A stretch of DNA of 64,000 bases. It comes from Rhinopithecus roxellana (Eukaryota > Chordata > Mammalia > Primates > Cercopithecidae). Below the pieces are notes generated by a model, which searched no databases, had not been told where the DNA came from, and worked only from the letters and a program-made list of their open reading frames with translations. Shown in pieces: positions 10,051-20,285 of this stretch. The position numbers were made by a program, and so were the translations under genes. Where the stretch lies: positions 58,847,386-58,911,385 of the forward strand of contig NC_044562.1 of NCBI RefSeq assembly GCF_007565055.1, given 5' to 3'. Numbering within the stretch: position 1 is the first letter of the stretch; every line of letters starts with the position of its first letter.

Positions 10051-11278
10051 GTGTGGTGTGTGCAGTGTGTGTCTGTGTGATGTGTGTGGTGTGTGTAATG
10101 CATGTAGGTGTATGTGTGGATATATGTGTGATATGTAGGTGTGATGTGTGTGGTGTGCATCTGTGTTATATGTGTGGCGTATCTGTGTGATGTGTATGTG
10201 TAATGTGTGACACGTGTGGTGTGGTGTGTGTGTGATGTGTGTGGTGTGTATGTGTAATGTGTGTGATGTGTATATGTGTGATGTGTGTGGTGTGTATCTG
10301 TGTATCTGTGGTGTGTTTTATGTGTATGTGTGGTGTGTGTGGTGGGTGTGTGTGTGATGTGTGTGGTGGGTGTGGTATCTGTGTGTATCTGTGTGGTGTG
10401 TATGTGGTATGTATGTGTGATGTGTGTGTGGTACGTATCTCTGTGGGATGTGTGGTGTGTGTGATGTGTGTGGTGGGTGTGTGTGGTGTGTGTGTGGTGT
10501 GAATCTGTATCTGTGTGATGTGTGCGATGTGTGGTGGGTGTGTGTGGTGTGTGGTGTGATGTGTGTGAGGGGTGTGTGTGGTGTGTATCTGTGTGATGTG
10601 TGTGATGTGTGTGGTGGGTGTGTGTGGTGTGTATCTGCACATGGTGTGTATGTATCTGTGTGGTGTGTGATGTGTGTGGTGTGTGTGTGTGTTATCTGTG
10701 TCATGTGTGTGATGTTTGTGTGTCAGGGGTGCAAGGGCTCCCCCGTGTTCTGGATTCATAAAAGGAGAGTGGTTTCAAACCTTTACTTGTATTTTACACA
10801 GGAAATGTCCCTGTTGCCACCGAGGCTCACGGGACGCGCACAGGGATCCCACGAGGAGAGAGACAGAGGAAGGAGGGAGGGAGGGATTGAGGATGGCGAG
10901 TTTCTCCCTCCCTGCCCGAGTCCAGCTGAAGCTCCGGGAAGTGCCCTCCGAGCCGGGTGCCGGACTGTGCGTGCACAGCCGGCGGGCACTGAGTGCTCCT
11001 GAATGCCCGGCCGTCTTCCCGGCGCTCGGGATCCCTAGTGAGGGGTGGACGTGCGTGGAGCCCGCGAGGGGTAGGAGCCCCAGGTGAGCAGGTGCTGAGG
11101 GTGAGTTTGCTGGAGGCTGAGCGGAGTGATGGGCCGGGAGGGGGAAGGAAGAGGCTCTGCTTAGTTCAAGACCTCGGGGTGGCCCCCGTAAGAGTTGAGC
11201 GGGGTTCCGTGGCAGCCGGGCCTGGGGCCTGCGTGGTTGAGGGCGAGGCTGCTCCTGGGGCTCAGGGCTGCGCCCTGG

Positions 11279-11875
11279 GAGTGATGAGCAGGAAGCAGAG
11301 GCTGGTTGGGCCGAGTCATCCCTCCAGGTTAGCCTCAGGTAAGCGCAGCGAGGGTGAGGCGGCGGCATTCGGGGTGTATTTGAAGGTGGGGCATCAGGAT
11401 CTCTGGGGGGATTAGATCAGAGATACGACAGACGGATGCGACTCTAGGATTCTCCGTCGGAGTGACAGGCGTCCCGGGTAAGGCTGCGCGTCCAGGATTC
11501 TCCGTCGGAGTGACAGGCGTCCCGGGTAAGGCTGCGTGTCCAGGATTCTCCACTGGAGTGACAGGTGTCCGGGGTAAGGCTGCGCTTCCAGGATTCTCCA
11601 TCGGAGTGACAGGTGTCCCGGGTAAGGCTGGGTGTCCAGGATTCTCCGTCGGAGTGACAGGCGTCCCGGGTAAGGCTGCGTGTCCAGGATTCTCCACTGG
11701 AGTGACAGGTGTCCGGGGTAAGGCTGCGCTTCCAGGATTCTCCATCGGAGTGACAGGTGTCCCGGGTAAGGCTGGGTGTCCAGGATTCTCCATCGGAGTG
11801 ACAGGCGTCCCGGGTAAGGCTGCGCGTCCAGGATTCTCCGTCGGAGTGACTGGTGTCCCGGGTAAGGCTGCGTGC
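11279..11875 (+). repeat. Right copy of the duplicated minisatellite locus
   Basis: Leader and array are homologous to 5,690-6,096 in the same orientation. This copy has nine units rather than five and more CpGs in the leader (for example GAGGCGGCGGCATTCGGG against GAGATGATAGGATTCTGG). Homology begins at GTGATGAG (11,281) and stops after the final unit. Confidence 0.85.
11444..11875 (+). repeat. 48-bp minisatellite, 9 units (right array)
   Basis: Units start at 11,444, 11,492, 11,540, 11,588, 11,636, 11,684, 11,732, 11,780 and 11,828, exactly 48 bp apart. Variant types alternate: the unit at 11,492 equals that at 11,636, 11,540 equals 11,684, and 11,588 equals 11,732. This forms a 144-bp higher-order repeat present twice. 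The frame stays open on both strands because the period is a multiple of three. Confidence 0.96.
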
Positions 11876-12635
11876 TGGGGCTAGAGGTCCCGGTCAGCCC
11901 CGGCCGCCATGACAACGGACCTCAGAGGAGCTGAAAACACCAGGCTTTCATTTATCAGCCCTGGAGACTGGAAGTCCAGGATCACAGTGCCAGCTTAGTC
12001 GGACTCTGGGACTTGGGCTGTGATGCCATCTTTACCGCACTCCCGCATGGCGGGAAGAGTAAGGTGGCTCTCCAGGGTCCAGTCCAACAGGAGGGCTCCA
12101 GCCTGACCTCACCACCTCCCGGAGGCCTCCCATCCCGACACCATCACCTTGCGGTTGGGTTTCAACTTATGAATATTGGAGACCCCAGGGGAGATCACTT
12201 GACTAAGAGGCAGGAGACCACAGGGGAGTCTTGGTTCTTCCGCAGGTGACCCTGGAGACATCCTCAAAGCGCTCTGGGTCTCCATCTTCTTGAAGTCGGC
12301 CTGCCCCTCAGGCCTCTTCCTCTGAGCTCCCCCCACCCTCCATGGCTGCAGTACTTGCTGGTCGCCCTGGGTGCCAGCCTCCGGGAGCAGAGTGAGGACA
12401 TGGTCTCCAGTCCTATTGCTCCTCCTCTGCGCTTGGCGCAGATGACCTGCGTACTGCTCCCCCCGGGCACCTCTGGGGCGGAGGTTACTTATCTCAGTGT
12501 GTGTGACAAGAGCAGCCCTCCAGCCCAGGTGCAGCAGGACAGAGGCTCAGCTAGGCCACCAAGGAGCTGGCTCAGGTCCGAGGAGCTTTGCAAAACCTCT
12601 CTCCAATTCTCCAGTTTCTTTCATTTGCTGTTGAG
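11876..12635. other. Unique sequence, nothing recognised
   Basis: GC-moderate sequence without a recognised element. Short frames at 12,013-12,249 (plus) and 12,109-12,336 (minus) have no domain signature. Confidence 0.45.
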
Positions 12636-12645
12636 TGAACTCTTT

Positions 12646-12953
12646 GTTTGTTTGTTTGTCTTTTGTTTTTGAGATGGAGTTTCGCTCTTGTTGCCTAGGC
12701 TGGAGTGCAATAGCACAATCTTGGCTCACTGCAACCTCTGCCTCCTGGGTTCGAGTGATTCTCCAGTGTCAGACTCCCAAGTAGCTGGGATTACAGGCGC
12801 ATGCCGCCACTCCTGGCTAATTTTTGTGTTTTTAGTAGGGATGGGTTTCATCGTATTGGTAAGGCTGGTCTCGAACTCCTGACCTCAGGTGATCCACACA
12901 CCTCGGCCTCCCAAAGTGCTGGGATTACAGGCATGGGTCACCACGCCCGGCCA
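12646..12953 (-). mobile_element. AluS-like SINE, antisense
   Basis: Reads as reverse-complement Alu: T-rich tail with (TTTG)n, GAGATGGAGTTTCGCTC, CACTGCAACCTC, and ending CACGCCCGGCC. Near-matching duplications TGAACTCTTT (12,636-12,645) and TGAATTCTTT (12,954-12,963) flank it. Confidence 0.92.
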
Positions 12954-12963
12954 TGAATTCTTT

Positions 12964-13894
12964 TTACTTAAAAGCTAATAGGATTTTATTTTCCTCTTTA
13001 CTTACCATCTTTGATACATTTTTTCAAAGCAAAATTTATTTCTAAGGTGTATTTCTTCTCCCTTGATTTCTCTTTCTCCTCCCCATATTTGTTTCATATC
13101 CAATCAATATTTATTGAGCCTTTTCTCTTTGCCTGGCATATAAAGGTTATTAAGAAAATGTTCATGATCTCAAACAAACAAACAAACAAACAAACAAACA
13201 AACAAAAAAAACAAAAAAAAAACCCCAGTTATTAGCAAGGGAGAGAGAGAGGTTGAAATCACTGTGGATTAATTCATGGTAAATATGACCTAGAATACTT
13301 TCTCCTACCAACCCCACTGTATCCTCTGGGATATACAACACCTGTGGATATAGATAAACCTGGTAAAAACAAACAAACACAAAAAGCAAACAAGAGCTTG
13401 TTGAGGCATACTATTTGCAAAGTATTGTGTTATGTGACTGTTGCACTTTATATCCTTTGTTTATCTTTTTTTCCTTTTCCTCTCTTTTTTTTTTTTTTTG
13501 CCTTCATTTGAGTTAATTGGTTGTTTAGTAGTTGATCTAGGGTTTAAATAAACTGTGTTTAAATGGTCGCATTCTACCTTCAGATAGTATCATACAATTT
13601 TATGCGTATTGTAAGATCCTTACAAAATGTTTCCATTTCTGTCTCATCTTCTGTGCTAATCATCATCCTTTGTTTTGCTTCTACCTATGTTATAAACCCC
13701 ACAGTATATTACTATTATTATTTCAATTGTCAATTGCATTATAAAAATATTTAAGAAAAATTTCTTAATTTCCCAATAGTCACCATGTTTTTATACCTTT
13801 GTGTAGATTGAAGTTACCAGCTGATAATACTTTCTATATACTTTTTTTCTATCGCATGTATAATTGCAGAATATATTTTCTGTTTTCTACTATG
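12964..13894. other. AT-rich sequence with (CAAA)n and poly-T; possible old L1 remains
   Basis: Contains the (CAAA)n tract at 13,171-13,204 and a smaller CAAA-type cluster near 13,370. A T run lies at 13,484-13,499. Parts of 13,560-13,850 are reminiscent of antisense old L1 inter-ORF sequence, but I could not confirm this by eye. Confidence 0.4.
13171..13221 (+). repeat. (CAAA)n microsatellite
   Basis: Eight uninterrupted CAAA units from 13,171 run into an A-rich tract ending near 13,221. Confidence 0.95.
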
Positions 13895-14390
13895 GCAAGT
13901 CACTTAGTGACTTTAAGAAACCCCACACGTTTGTTATATTCCAGTTGTGTAAGTCAGAAACTGAACATGCATCTCAGCGGGCTGAGATCAAGGTGTCAGC
14001 AGGATGCACTCCTTTTTAGATATTCCGGGGGAATCTGTTGCCTTGACTTTTCTAGCTTCTAGAAGTCACCCATATTGCTTGGATGCTGCTGCCCTTCCCC
14101 TGTCTTCCAAACCAGCAACCTTAGGCTGGGTCTTTCTCACAATGCCACTTCACTGGTTGTTTCTTCCAACTAACTCTTTCAGTTGTGAGGACGCTTGTGA
14201 CTGCATTGGGCCCACCTGAGTATTCCCAGACAATCTCCTTCATTTAAGGTCATCTGTTGGCAACCTTAATTCCATCTGCAAACTTAATTCCTCTTCCCCA
14301 TGTAAACGAGTGTGTTCACAGGTGTTGAGAATTAAGATGCAGTATCATTGGAGGTGGCAGTTATTCTGTACATCATAGTCAGTCTTTCTA
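13895..14390 (-). mobile_element. MLT1-like MaLR LTR, antisense, diverged
   Basis: GAGATCAAGGTGTCAGCAGG, TTTCTAGCTTCTAGAAG, ATTGGGCCCACCTGAGTA and CAACCTTAATTCCATCTGC occur in the order seen in antisense MLT1-related LTRs. Subfamily and edges are uncertain. It is ancient endogenous retroviral LTR sequence with no coding capacity. Confidence 0.5.
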
Positions 14391-14479
14391 GAGGTTTGTC
14401 ATATTTTTTGTCTTTCCAAACACCTCTTTGATTTTTCTCTACTGCTTTCCTGTTTTCAATTTTACTGAATTCAGTTCTT

Positions 14480-16661
14480 CATTATTTTCTTTCTTCTCCC
14501 TTTTCTTTCTTCTCCTTTTCTGAGTTTAGTTTGCTCTCCTCTTTTATAGGTTCCTGAGCGAGGAGGTTAGATTTTTAATTGGATACTTTGCTTCTTTTCT
14601 AATGTATGTATTCAGTGCTATAGATTTCCCTCTTGCATGGCTTTAGCTCTGTCACAAACATTTTGATATGCTGTATTTTCAGCTTTTTTAAAAAAACATT
14701 TTGTTTTTTTAAAAAAAATCCTTTGAGACTCCCTTTTTGACCTATGAACTATTTTTGAGGGTGCTGTTTAGTTTTCAACTGTTTGGAGAATTTCCTGTTA
14801 TCTTTGTGTTACTGATCTTGAGTTTGATACCACTGTGGCGGGAGAACACATTCTGCATGATCAGTTCTCTTACTTTTGGTGGGATTTGTTTTATGGTACA
14901 GGATATGGTCTATTCTTACCATGTGTTCCTTGGACACTTGAAAGTATATTCTGTTGTGATTGAGTGGAGAGTTCTGTAAGTATCAATTATATCTTACTGA
15001 TTAATGCGTTTTGAGTTCTTCCATATTCTTGCTGACTTTTTGTCTCATTTATCTATGAATACTAGAGAGAAAGGTTTTAAAGTCCCCAACTCTGAGAGTT
15101 TGTCTACTTCTTCTTTCAATTCTATCAGTTTTTGTTTAATGTATGGTATAGCCTTGTTTTTGGTGCATACACATTTGGAATTGCTGTTTTCTTGAGCAGT
15201 TGACCTTTTATCATTATTTAATGTCCCTCTCTGTCTTTTGAAATTTCTTTGCTATAAAGTCCACTTTAATATTTATGTAGTCACTCCTCCTTACCTTTAA
15301 TTAATGTTTAGATGATACATGGTGTTTATTATTTTATTTTTAACTTTTCCATATTAATGTAAATTTTTACAGTCAACTTATAGTTGGGTCATAGCTTTTT
15401 AACTTTCAAGCTCTGTCTCTTAATTAGTTTTTGAGACCATTTACATTTACTGCAATAATTGATATGTGAAGGCTATGATTTCCATTTTTGTTATCTGTCC
15501 TGATTTGCTTCTCTGTTGTCTTTTTATTGTATTTCCATGGGTTACTTAAACATTTTTAGTATTAATTTTTGATTTATCTATAGTGTTTTTTAGTGTAAAT
15601 TTTTGTATAGCTTTTTAAAGGATGCTTTGGGCATTACGTTATATATACATAATGTCACAATCTACTGGTGTCATTGTTTCAAGGAAAATATAGAAGCCTT
15701 ATCTCCCTCTACATCACTTTATCCGCTTTCACTTACAATGTAGTTGTCTTAAGTATTCTGTCTGTATACATTTAGAACCATATCAGAGAATTAGATTTTT
15801 TTCTCAAATTGCCAAACACAATTTAGAAAACTCAAGAAGAAAAGGAAAGTCTGATGTATTTACTCCAATTTTTGATTTCGCTTGTCTATTCTTTTTTCAT
15901 TCCTGATCGCCAAATTTCCTTCTTTTATGTTTTCATTTCCGTTTAGAAAGTTTTGTTTAGTCATTCTTTTAGACTGCATCTGCTGGCGATACATTCTCTT
16001 GTTTGCTCTTCCTCTGTAATGTCTTGATTTCCCTTTCATCTCTGAAGGTTACTTTTACCAAATATAGGACTCTAGATTGGGAGTTCTGTTCTTTCAGTAT
16101 AAAAATGTTTTGCCACTCTGTTGTTTTTTATTTTTTGGTCCCCATGGTTTTTGATGATAAATTCACTTGAATTGTTTTCTCCTGTAGGCAATACTTTTTT
16201 TCTGTCTATAAACGTTCACATTTTTTTCTTTGTCTTGAGTTTATAAGTTAGACTATGATGTGTCTTTGTTTAGATTATTTGAGTTCATTCTTTTTGGCAT
16301 GATTTCAGCCTCTCGACTCTGTAGTTATATCTTTTGCTAAGTTAGGAAAGTTTGGGGCACTATTTCTTCAAGCACCTTTTTTAGTCCCACCATCTTCATC
16401 CTGTCTTTCTGGGGACTCCAGTGACCCCAGTGTTAGATCTTTAGTTATAGTCTCATAGGTCCCTGAGGGTCTACTATTTTTTTTTTTTTTTAGTTAATTT
16501 TTTTCCTGTTGTTCAGATTAGGTAATTACTATTGTGCTATCTTCCAGTTCATTTATTTTCCCTTCTTGTCTCCTCCAATTTTCTGTTGGGCTTATCTACT
16601 TATTTTTGTAACATTTTAGTTATTGCATATTTTTAAACTCTAAAATATTCATTTGGTTATT
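14480..16661 (-). mobile_element. Old L1 (L1M-type), antisense: ORF2 endonuclease region into 5' part
   Basis: T-rich on the plus strand. The reverse strand resembles the LINE-1 ORF2 endonuclease and linker region: TTTGACCTATGAACT and ACCACTGTGGCGGGAGAAC at 14,737-14,850, GGTGCATACACATTTGG at 15,162, and the ORF2 start region near 15,430-15,480. Farther right lies inter-ORF, ORF1 and 5' sequence of an old L1. Many stops and indels make it inactive. The element continues after the Alu insertion at 16,668. Confidence 0.7.
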
Positions 16662-16667
16662 CTTTGA

Positions 16668-16967
16668 TTTTTTTTTTTTTTTTTTTTTGGACATGGTCTT
16701 GCTTTGTCACCCAGGCTGGAGTGCAGTGGCACGATCTCAGCTCACTGCAGGTTTGACTTCTGAGGTTCAAGCGATCCTCCTGCCTCAGCCCCTGAGGTAG
16801 CTGGAACTACAGGCATGCGCCACCATATTCGGCTAATTTTTGTATTTTTTGTAGAGGTAAGGTTTCGTCATGTTGTCCGGGCTGGCTTCGAATTCCTGAG
16901 CTCAAGCGATTCACCTGCCACAGCCTCTCAAAGTGCTGGATTACTGGTGTGAACCACCGCACCCAGC
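16668..16967 (-). mobile_element. AluJ/S-like SINE, antisense
   Basis: Poly-T, then GTCACCCAGGCTGGAGTGC, CTCAAGCGATTC and ending CCGCACCCAGCC. The 'gagctcaagcgat' state favours an old (J-like) copy. Short flanks CTTTGA at 16,662-16,667 and 16,968-16,973 match. It interrupts the old antisense L1. Confidence 0.88.
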
Positions 16968-16973
16968 CTTTGA

Positions 16974-17395
16974 ATCTTACATGTTATTGCTGGGACTTCA
17001 TATTTTGTTTGCCAAAACTATTTTTAAATTTATTTCAAGCACACTTGTAATTGTTTGTTGAATATATTCATAATGAATTCTTTAAAAATCTTTGTCAGAT
17101 AACTCTTAGACCTGTCATCTCACTGTCGGCATATTTTGATTTTCTTTTATCATTCAGTTTTAGCTTTTCCTGGGTCTTGTTATGGGAAGTGATTTTCAAT
17201 GAAAATTCATACTTTTTTTGCATTATGCTCAAGAAACTTTGATTTAAATCTTCTGTCTTAGCTGACTTTCTGTGGTGCTTCTTTTGCAGGGAAAATGGAG
17301 AGGTTGCCTTAGTATTGCCAGATGGAGTTCCAGCTCCCCACTAGATCTTTGATGGCACCTCTCTGTGTCGGTGGTAGTACTTACTTGATGTTTAG
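16974..17395 (-). mobile_element. Old L1, antisense, 5' continuation
   Basis: L1-type sequence resumes after the Alu. GCCAGATGGAGTTCCAGCTC followed by CCCACTAGATC (17,318-17,347) resembles the antisense 5' region of old L1M elements. The right edge is approximate. Confidence 0.5.
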
Positions 17396-19012
17396 AAAAT
17401 TATTTTATAAATGACACATCAGTTCGGATCTTTACGACCTCAAGGAACAGAAAATCCACTGACATGATTTGAATCATCAGGATATTTATCATTATGTTGA
17501 CAAGAATTCCAAAGCTAAGTAGTCTCAGGATTATTCTTTCAGCTCGGTAATGCCATCAGGTTCTGTCTCTTTTTATCTCCCTGCTATGGAAACTCTCAGC
17601 CTTATGCCCACATCACACTGGTCCAGGAATCATGTCTCCATTCCACGTCCAAACAAAGGGAGAAGAGCAGCACTGGGGATCTCTCCCCTCGCATCCATCC
17701 TTTTTATTAGGAGGAAAAGATCGTTGCCAGAAGTCTTCCTGCAGTTCTCTGCTTACATCTTTTTTGGCATAGGGATGTCAATGTTATAGGCCCAACCCTT
17801 GTACAACGAAGTCTGGAGAATGAGTATCTGATAAAGGGGATTAAGATTTTACAAGATCAGCTAAAAAGCATTATAATGTATCAACTGAAATAAGCAGAAC
17901 AATGTACTCTCCCTAAGTATATGGGATCTCTTCCTACTTCCTGACCCAGTGGGCCATCTCTAGGAGGGAAGAAGAAATGAAGTTGGGGAACAACTGTTGG
18001 GAGGCAAAAAGCCACCGGCACCATCAGCAATGCACTCATTCTCCTTTTGGAACAATTTCTGTGTCTATTCTCTCTTCTCCAACATCGAAACCTAACTACA
18101 TACCTAACTAATCCCTTCCACATTGGAGTGCTTGAGCACACAGTGCATACTTCAGTAGACTGTACTTGCTCTGATTGTGGTCACTTCAGGTGGGTCATCA
18201 TGTAGATGTGTATTCTAAACCTCAGCATTAATTCCCATCCTGAGACCTGATGCAAGGAGGCACCTCCAAGGGCAGTGGGTGCAGGGACAGTCAAGGAAGG
18301 ACGCTTCCTTTCTACAGGGTTTATCCTGACCTTCCTTTCTTAGGTCAGTCTGAGGCATACCACGCCGTGCAGGTTTACATGAAGCCAGTTTTGATGGGGA
18401 GACAAAAGAAGTACGTTTATTACTCCCCTCCTTATTTGTCTCCCTATCAGCACTGACAAGGGCATCCATCATTTATTCTCCCCAGCTGTGTCCAGATGTC
18501 TCCACGAGTAGGATTCAAGAAAGGCAAACAAAGGTGCATTCACCACTCTTGCTGCTGATGCTGAAAGAGGCTTGTCAACTGAGATTAGAGGGGGAGTTGC
18601 AAGGCAGAGGAAACAGATGGGGAAATGAAAGGACTCAGAGAACAAGAAAAGTGCCAGGGAGATGCAATGGGAGGAGGTGCTGGGACATACGGAGGATGTC
18701 TGGGGAAGAGATGGAGAAGGAACAAAACAGAACCACCTGTGAAAGGCCAAAGAACCTGCTCATCCTCTTCCCATCCACCCAACTCTGCATATAAATTTCT
18801 TACAGAGAGGACAGAACTTTCAAAGGATACGAAAGGAGCAGTGTTCAGGGTCAGGAACAACAGTACAATTTTATTGTGAGAAAAAATATACTTATAAGAA
18901 AAATAAAAATATAAGAAAGTTACTGACATTTGAAGGAAAAGGAAGATTTTGCCCAAATGTTGCAGAGGACTGCAGCATCTGGTCTGTGTTAGGTGGAATG
19001 CCCCTAGCAAGA
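17396..19012. other. Unrecognised sequence
   Basis: No Alu, L1 or LTR was clearly recognised. Frames such as plus 18,250-18,456 and minus 18,585-19,043 overlap on opposite strands and show no known domain. Some of this may be very old transposon sequence below what can be recognised by eye. Confidence 0.4.
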
Positions 19013-20285
19013 CCCTTGGAGGTGATGACTCCCTGCCACCCAAGTTAATGACCTGGAGGTGATGTTCCAGGAGGTGATGACTCCTGGAGTTGATGCCCCC
19101 ATCTCTCAGAGTTGATATCCCCTAGAGGTGATGCCCCTATCTCTGAGAGTTGATATCCCCCAGAGGTGATACCCCCGTCTCTCAGAGTTAATATCCCCTG
19201 GAGGTGATGCTCCTTGTAGGTGATAACGTGTTGGAGTTGATGTCCCCTGGAAGTGACGGCTCCCCCAGGGTTGATGTCCCTGGAAATGACTTTCCCTGAA
19301 CTTGATGTCCATGGAAGTGATGTTCCATGGAGGTGATGTCCCCCTGGAGGTGATGCCCCCTCAGAGTTGATGTCCCTGAAGGTGATGTCCCCCTGGAGTT
19401 GATGTTCCTGCAAGTGATGTTCCTTAGAGATGATTCCCCCTGGAGGTGATGCCCCCTGGAGGCGATATTCCTTAGAGGGAATGTCCCCCCTGGAGGTGAT
19501 GTCCACTGGAGGTGATGTTCCTTAGAGATGATTCCCCCTGGAGGTGATGCCTCCCAGAGATGATGTTCCTTAAAGGTGATGTCACCCTGGAGGTGATGTC
19601 CATTAGAGGTAATGTTCCTTGGAGATGATGTCCCCTTGGAGATGATGTCCTTGAAAATGATGTTCCTTAGAGATGATTCCCCCTGGAGGTAATGCCCCTG
19701 GAGGTGACGTTCCTTAGAGGGAATGTGCCCCCTGGAGGAGATGGCCACTGGAGGTGATGTTCCTTAGGCAGAATGTCCCCTCTGGAGGTGATGTCCACTG
19801 GAGGTGATGTTCCTTGGAGATGATTCCCTCTGGAGGTGATGCCCCCTGGAGGCGATGTTCCTTAGAGGGAATGTCCCCCCTGGAGGTGATGGCCACTGGA
19901 GGTGATATTCCTTGGAGATGATTCCCCACTGGAGGTGACGTCCCCTGGAGATGATGTCCCCTTGGAGTTGATGTTCCTGGAAGTGATGTTCCTTGGAGAT
20001 GATCCCCCCTGGAGGTGACACCCCCTCAGAGTTGACATCCCTGGTGGTAATCTCCCCCTCAAGTTGAAGTCTTAGAAGTGATATTCCTTGGAGATGATTC
20101 CCCCTGGAGGTGATGTCTACTGGAGTTGATGTCTACTGCAGGTGATGTTCCTTGGAGATGATGTTCCCTTGGAGATGATGTCTCCCATCAGAGTTGAGGT
20201 CCCTGAAGGTATCTCCCTGCTGCAGATGATGTCCCTGGAGGCGAGGCCCTTCACAAGTGAAGCCCCCTGGAGGTGATGCCTTTGA
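19013..20285 (+). repeat. Degenerate minisatellite, 15-bp basic period, about 1.27 kb
   Basis: The core word is close to CCCTGGAGGTGATGT with many variants (TCCTTAGAGATGATT, CTCAGAGTTGATATC). Most spacing is in steps of 15 bp. On the minus strand this keeps a frame open over 19,188-19,748 with a five-residue period rich in His-His-Leu-Gln-Gly. Neighbouring frames do the same, so they are read as periodicity artefacts. No unique sequence interrupts the array. Confidence 0.93.

Larger units (their letters stand above)
6683..10723 (+). repeat. Very long GT-rich complex array (about 4.04 kb)
   Basis: The plus strand is almost only G, T and A, built from TGTG blocks mixed with TGATG, TGTATG, TGTAGG and TATCTGTGTG words. 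C is very rare. Several domains have larger internal periods: about 327-349 bp (7,440-8,100) and about 160 bp (9,730-10,050). The strand asymmetry makes the minus strand nearly stop-free, giving frames of up to 768 codons composed of His, Thr, Ile, Tyr and Ser; these are not genes. Alternating purine-pyrimidine tracts of this kind can adopt Z-DNA in vitro. The array ends sharply at TTTGTGTGTCAGG. Confidence 0.97.
10815..11900. promoter_or_regulatory. CpG-rich block, candidate CpG island
   Basis: Non-repeat sequence right of the array is CpG-dense. About 14 CpGs fall in the ~130 bases from 10,958 to 11,087, and each 48-bp minisatellite unit to the right adds several more. In primate DNA, retained CpG suggests low germline methylation, as at promoters or some GC-rich VNTRs. 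No TATA box, first exon or transcript could be identified, so a promoter role is only an inference. Confidence 0.5.

Noticed and set aside
6683..10723. GT-rich array as telomeric or centromeric satellite
   Set aside because: No TTAGGG-type runs and no 171-bp alpha-satellite period. It is an interspersed complex microsatellite.
8996..10759. Further minus-strand frames of 160-329 codons
   Set aside because: Same cause: low-complexity translation of the GT-rich array, with overlapping phases and no domain.
11444..11875. Regular direct repeats that might suggest a CRISPR array
   Set aside because: Units are contiguous 48-bp copies without unique spacers, and the surrounding repeats are primate. 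It is a minisatellite.
11335..11915. Open frames with 16-residue repeats on both strands of the 48-bp array
   Set aside because: The period is a multiple of three, so any phase without a stop in one unit stays open. Both strands are open at once and the sequence shows no signal peptide, domain or splice context.
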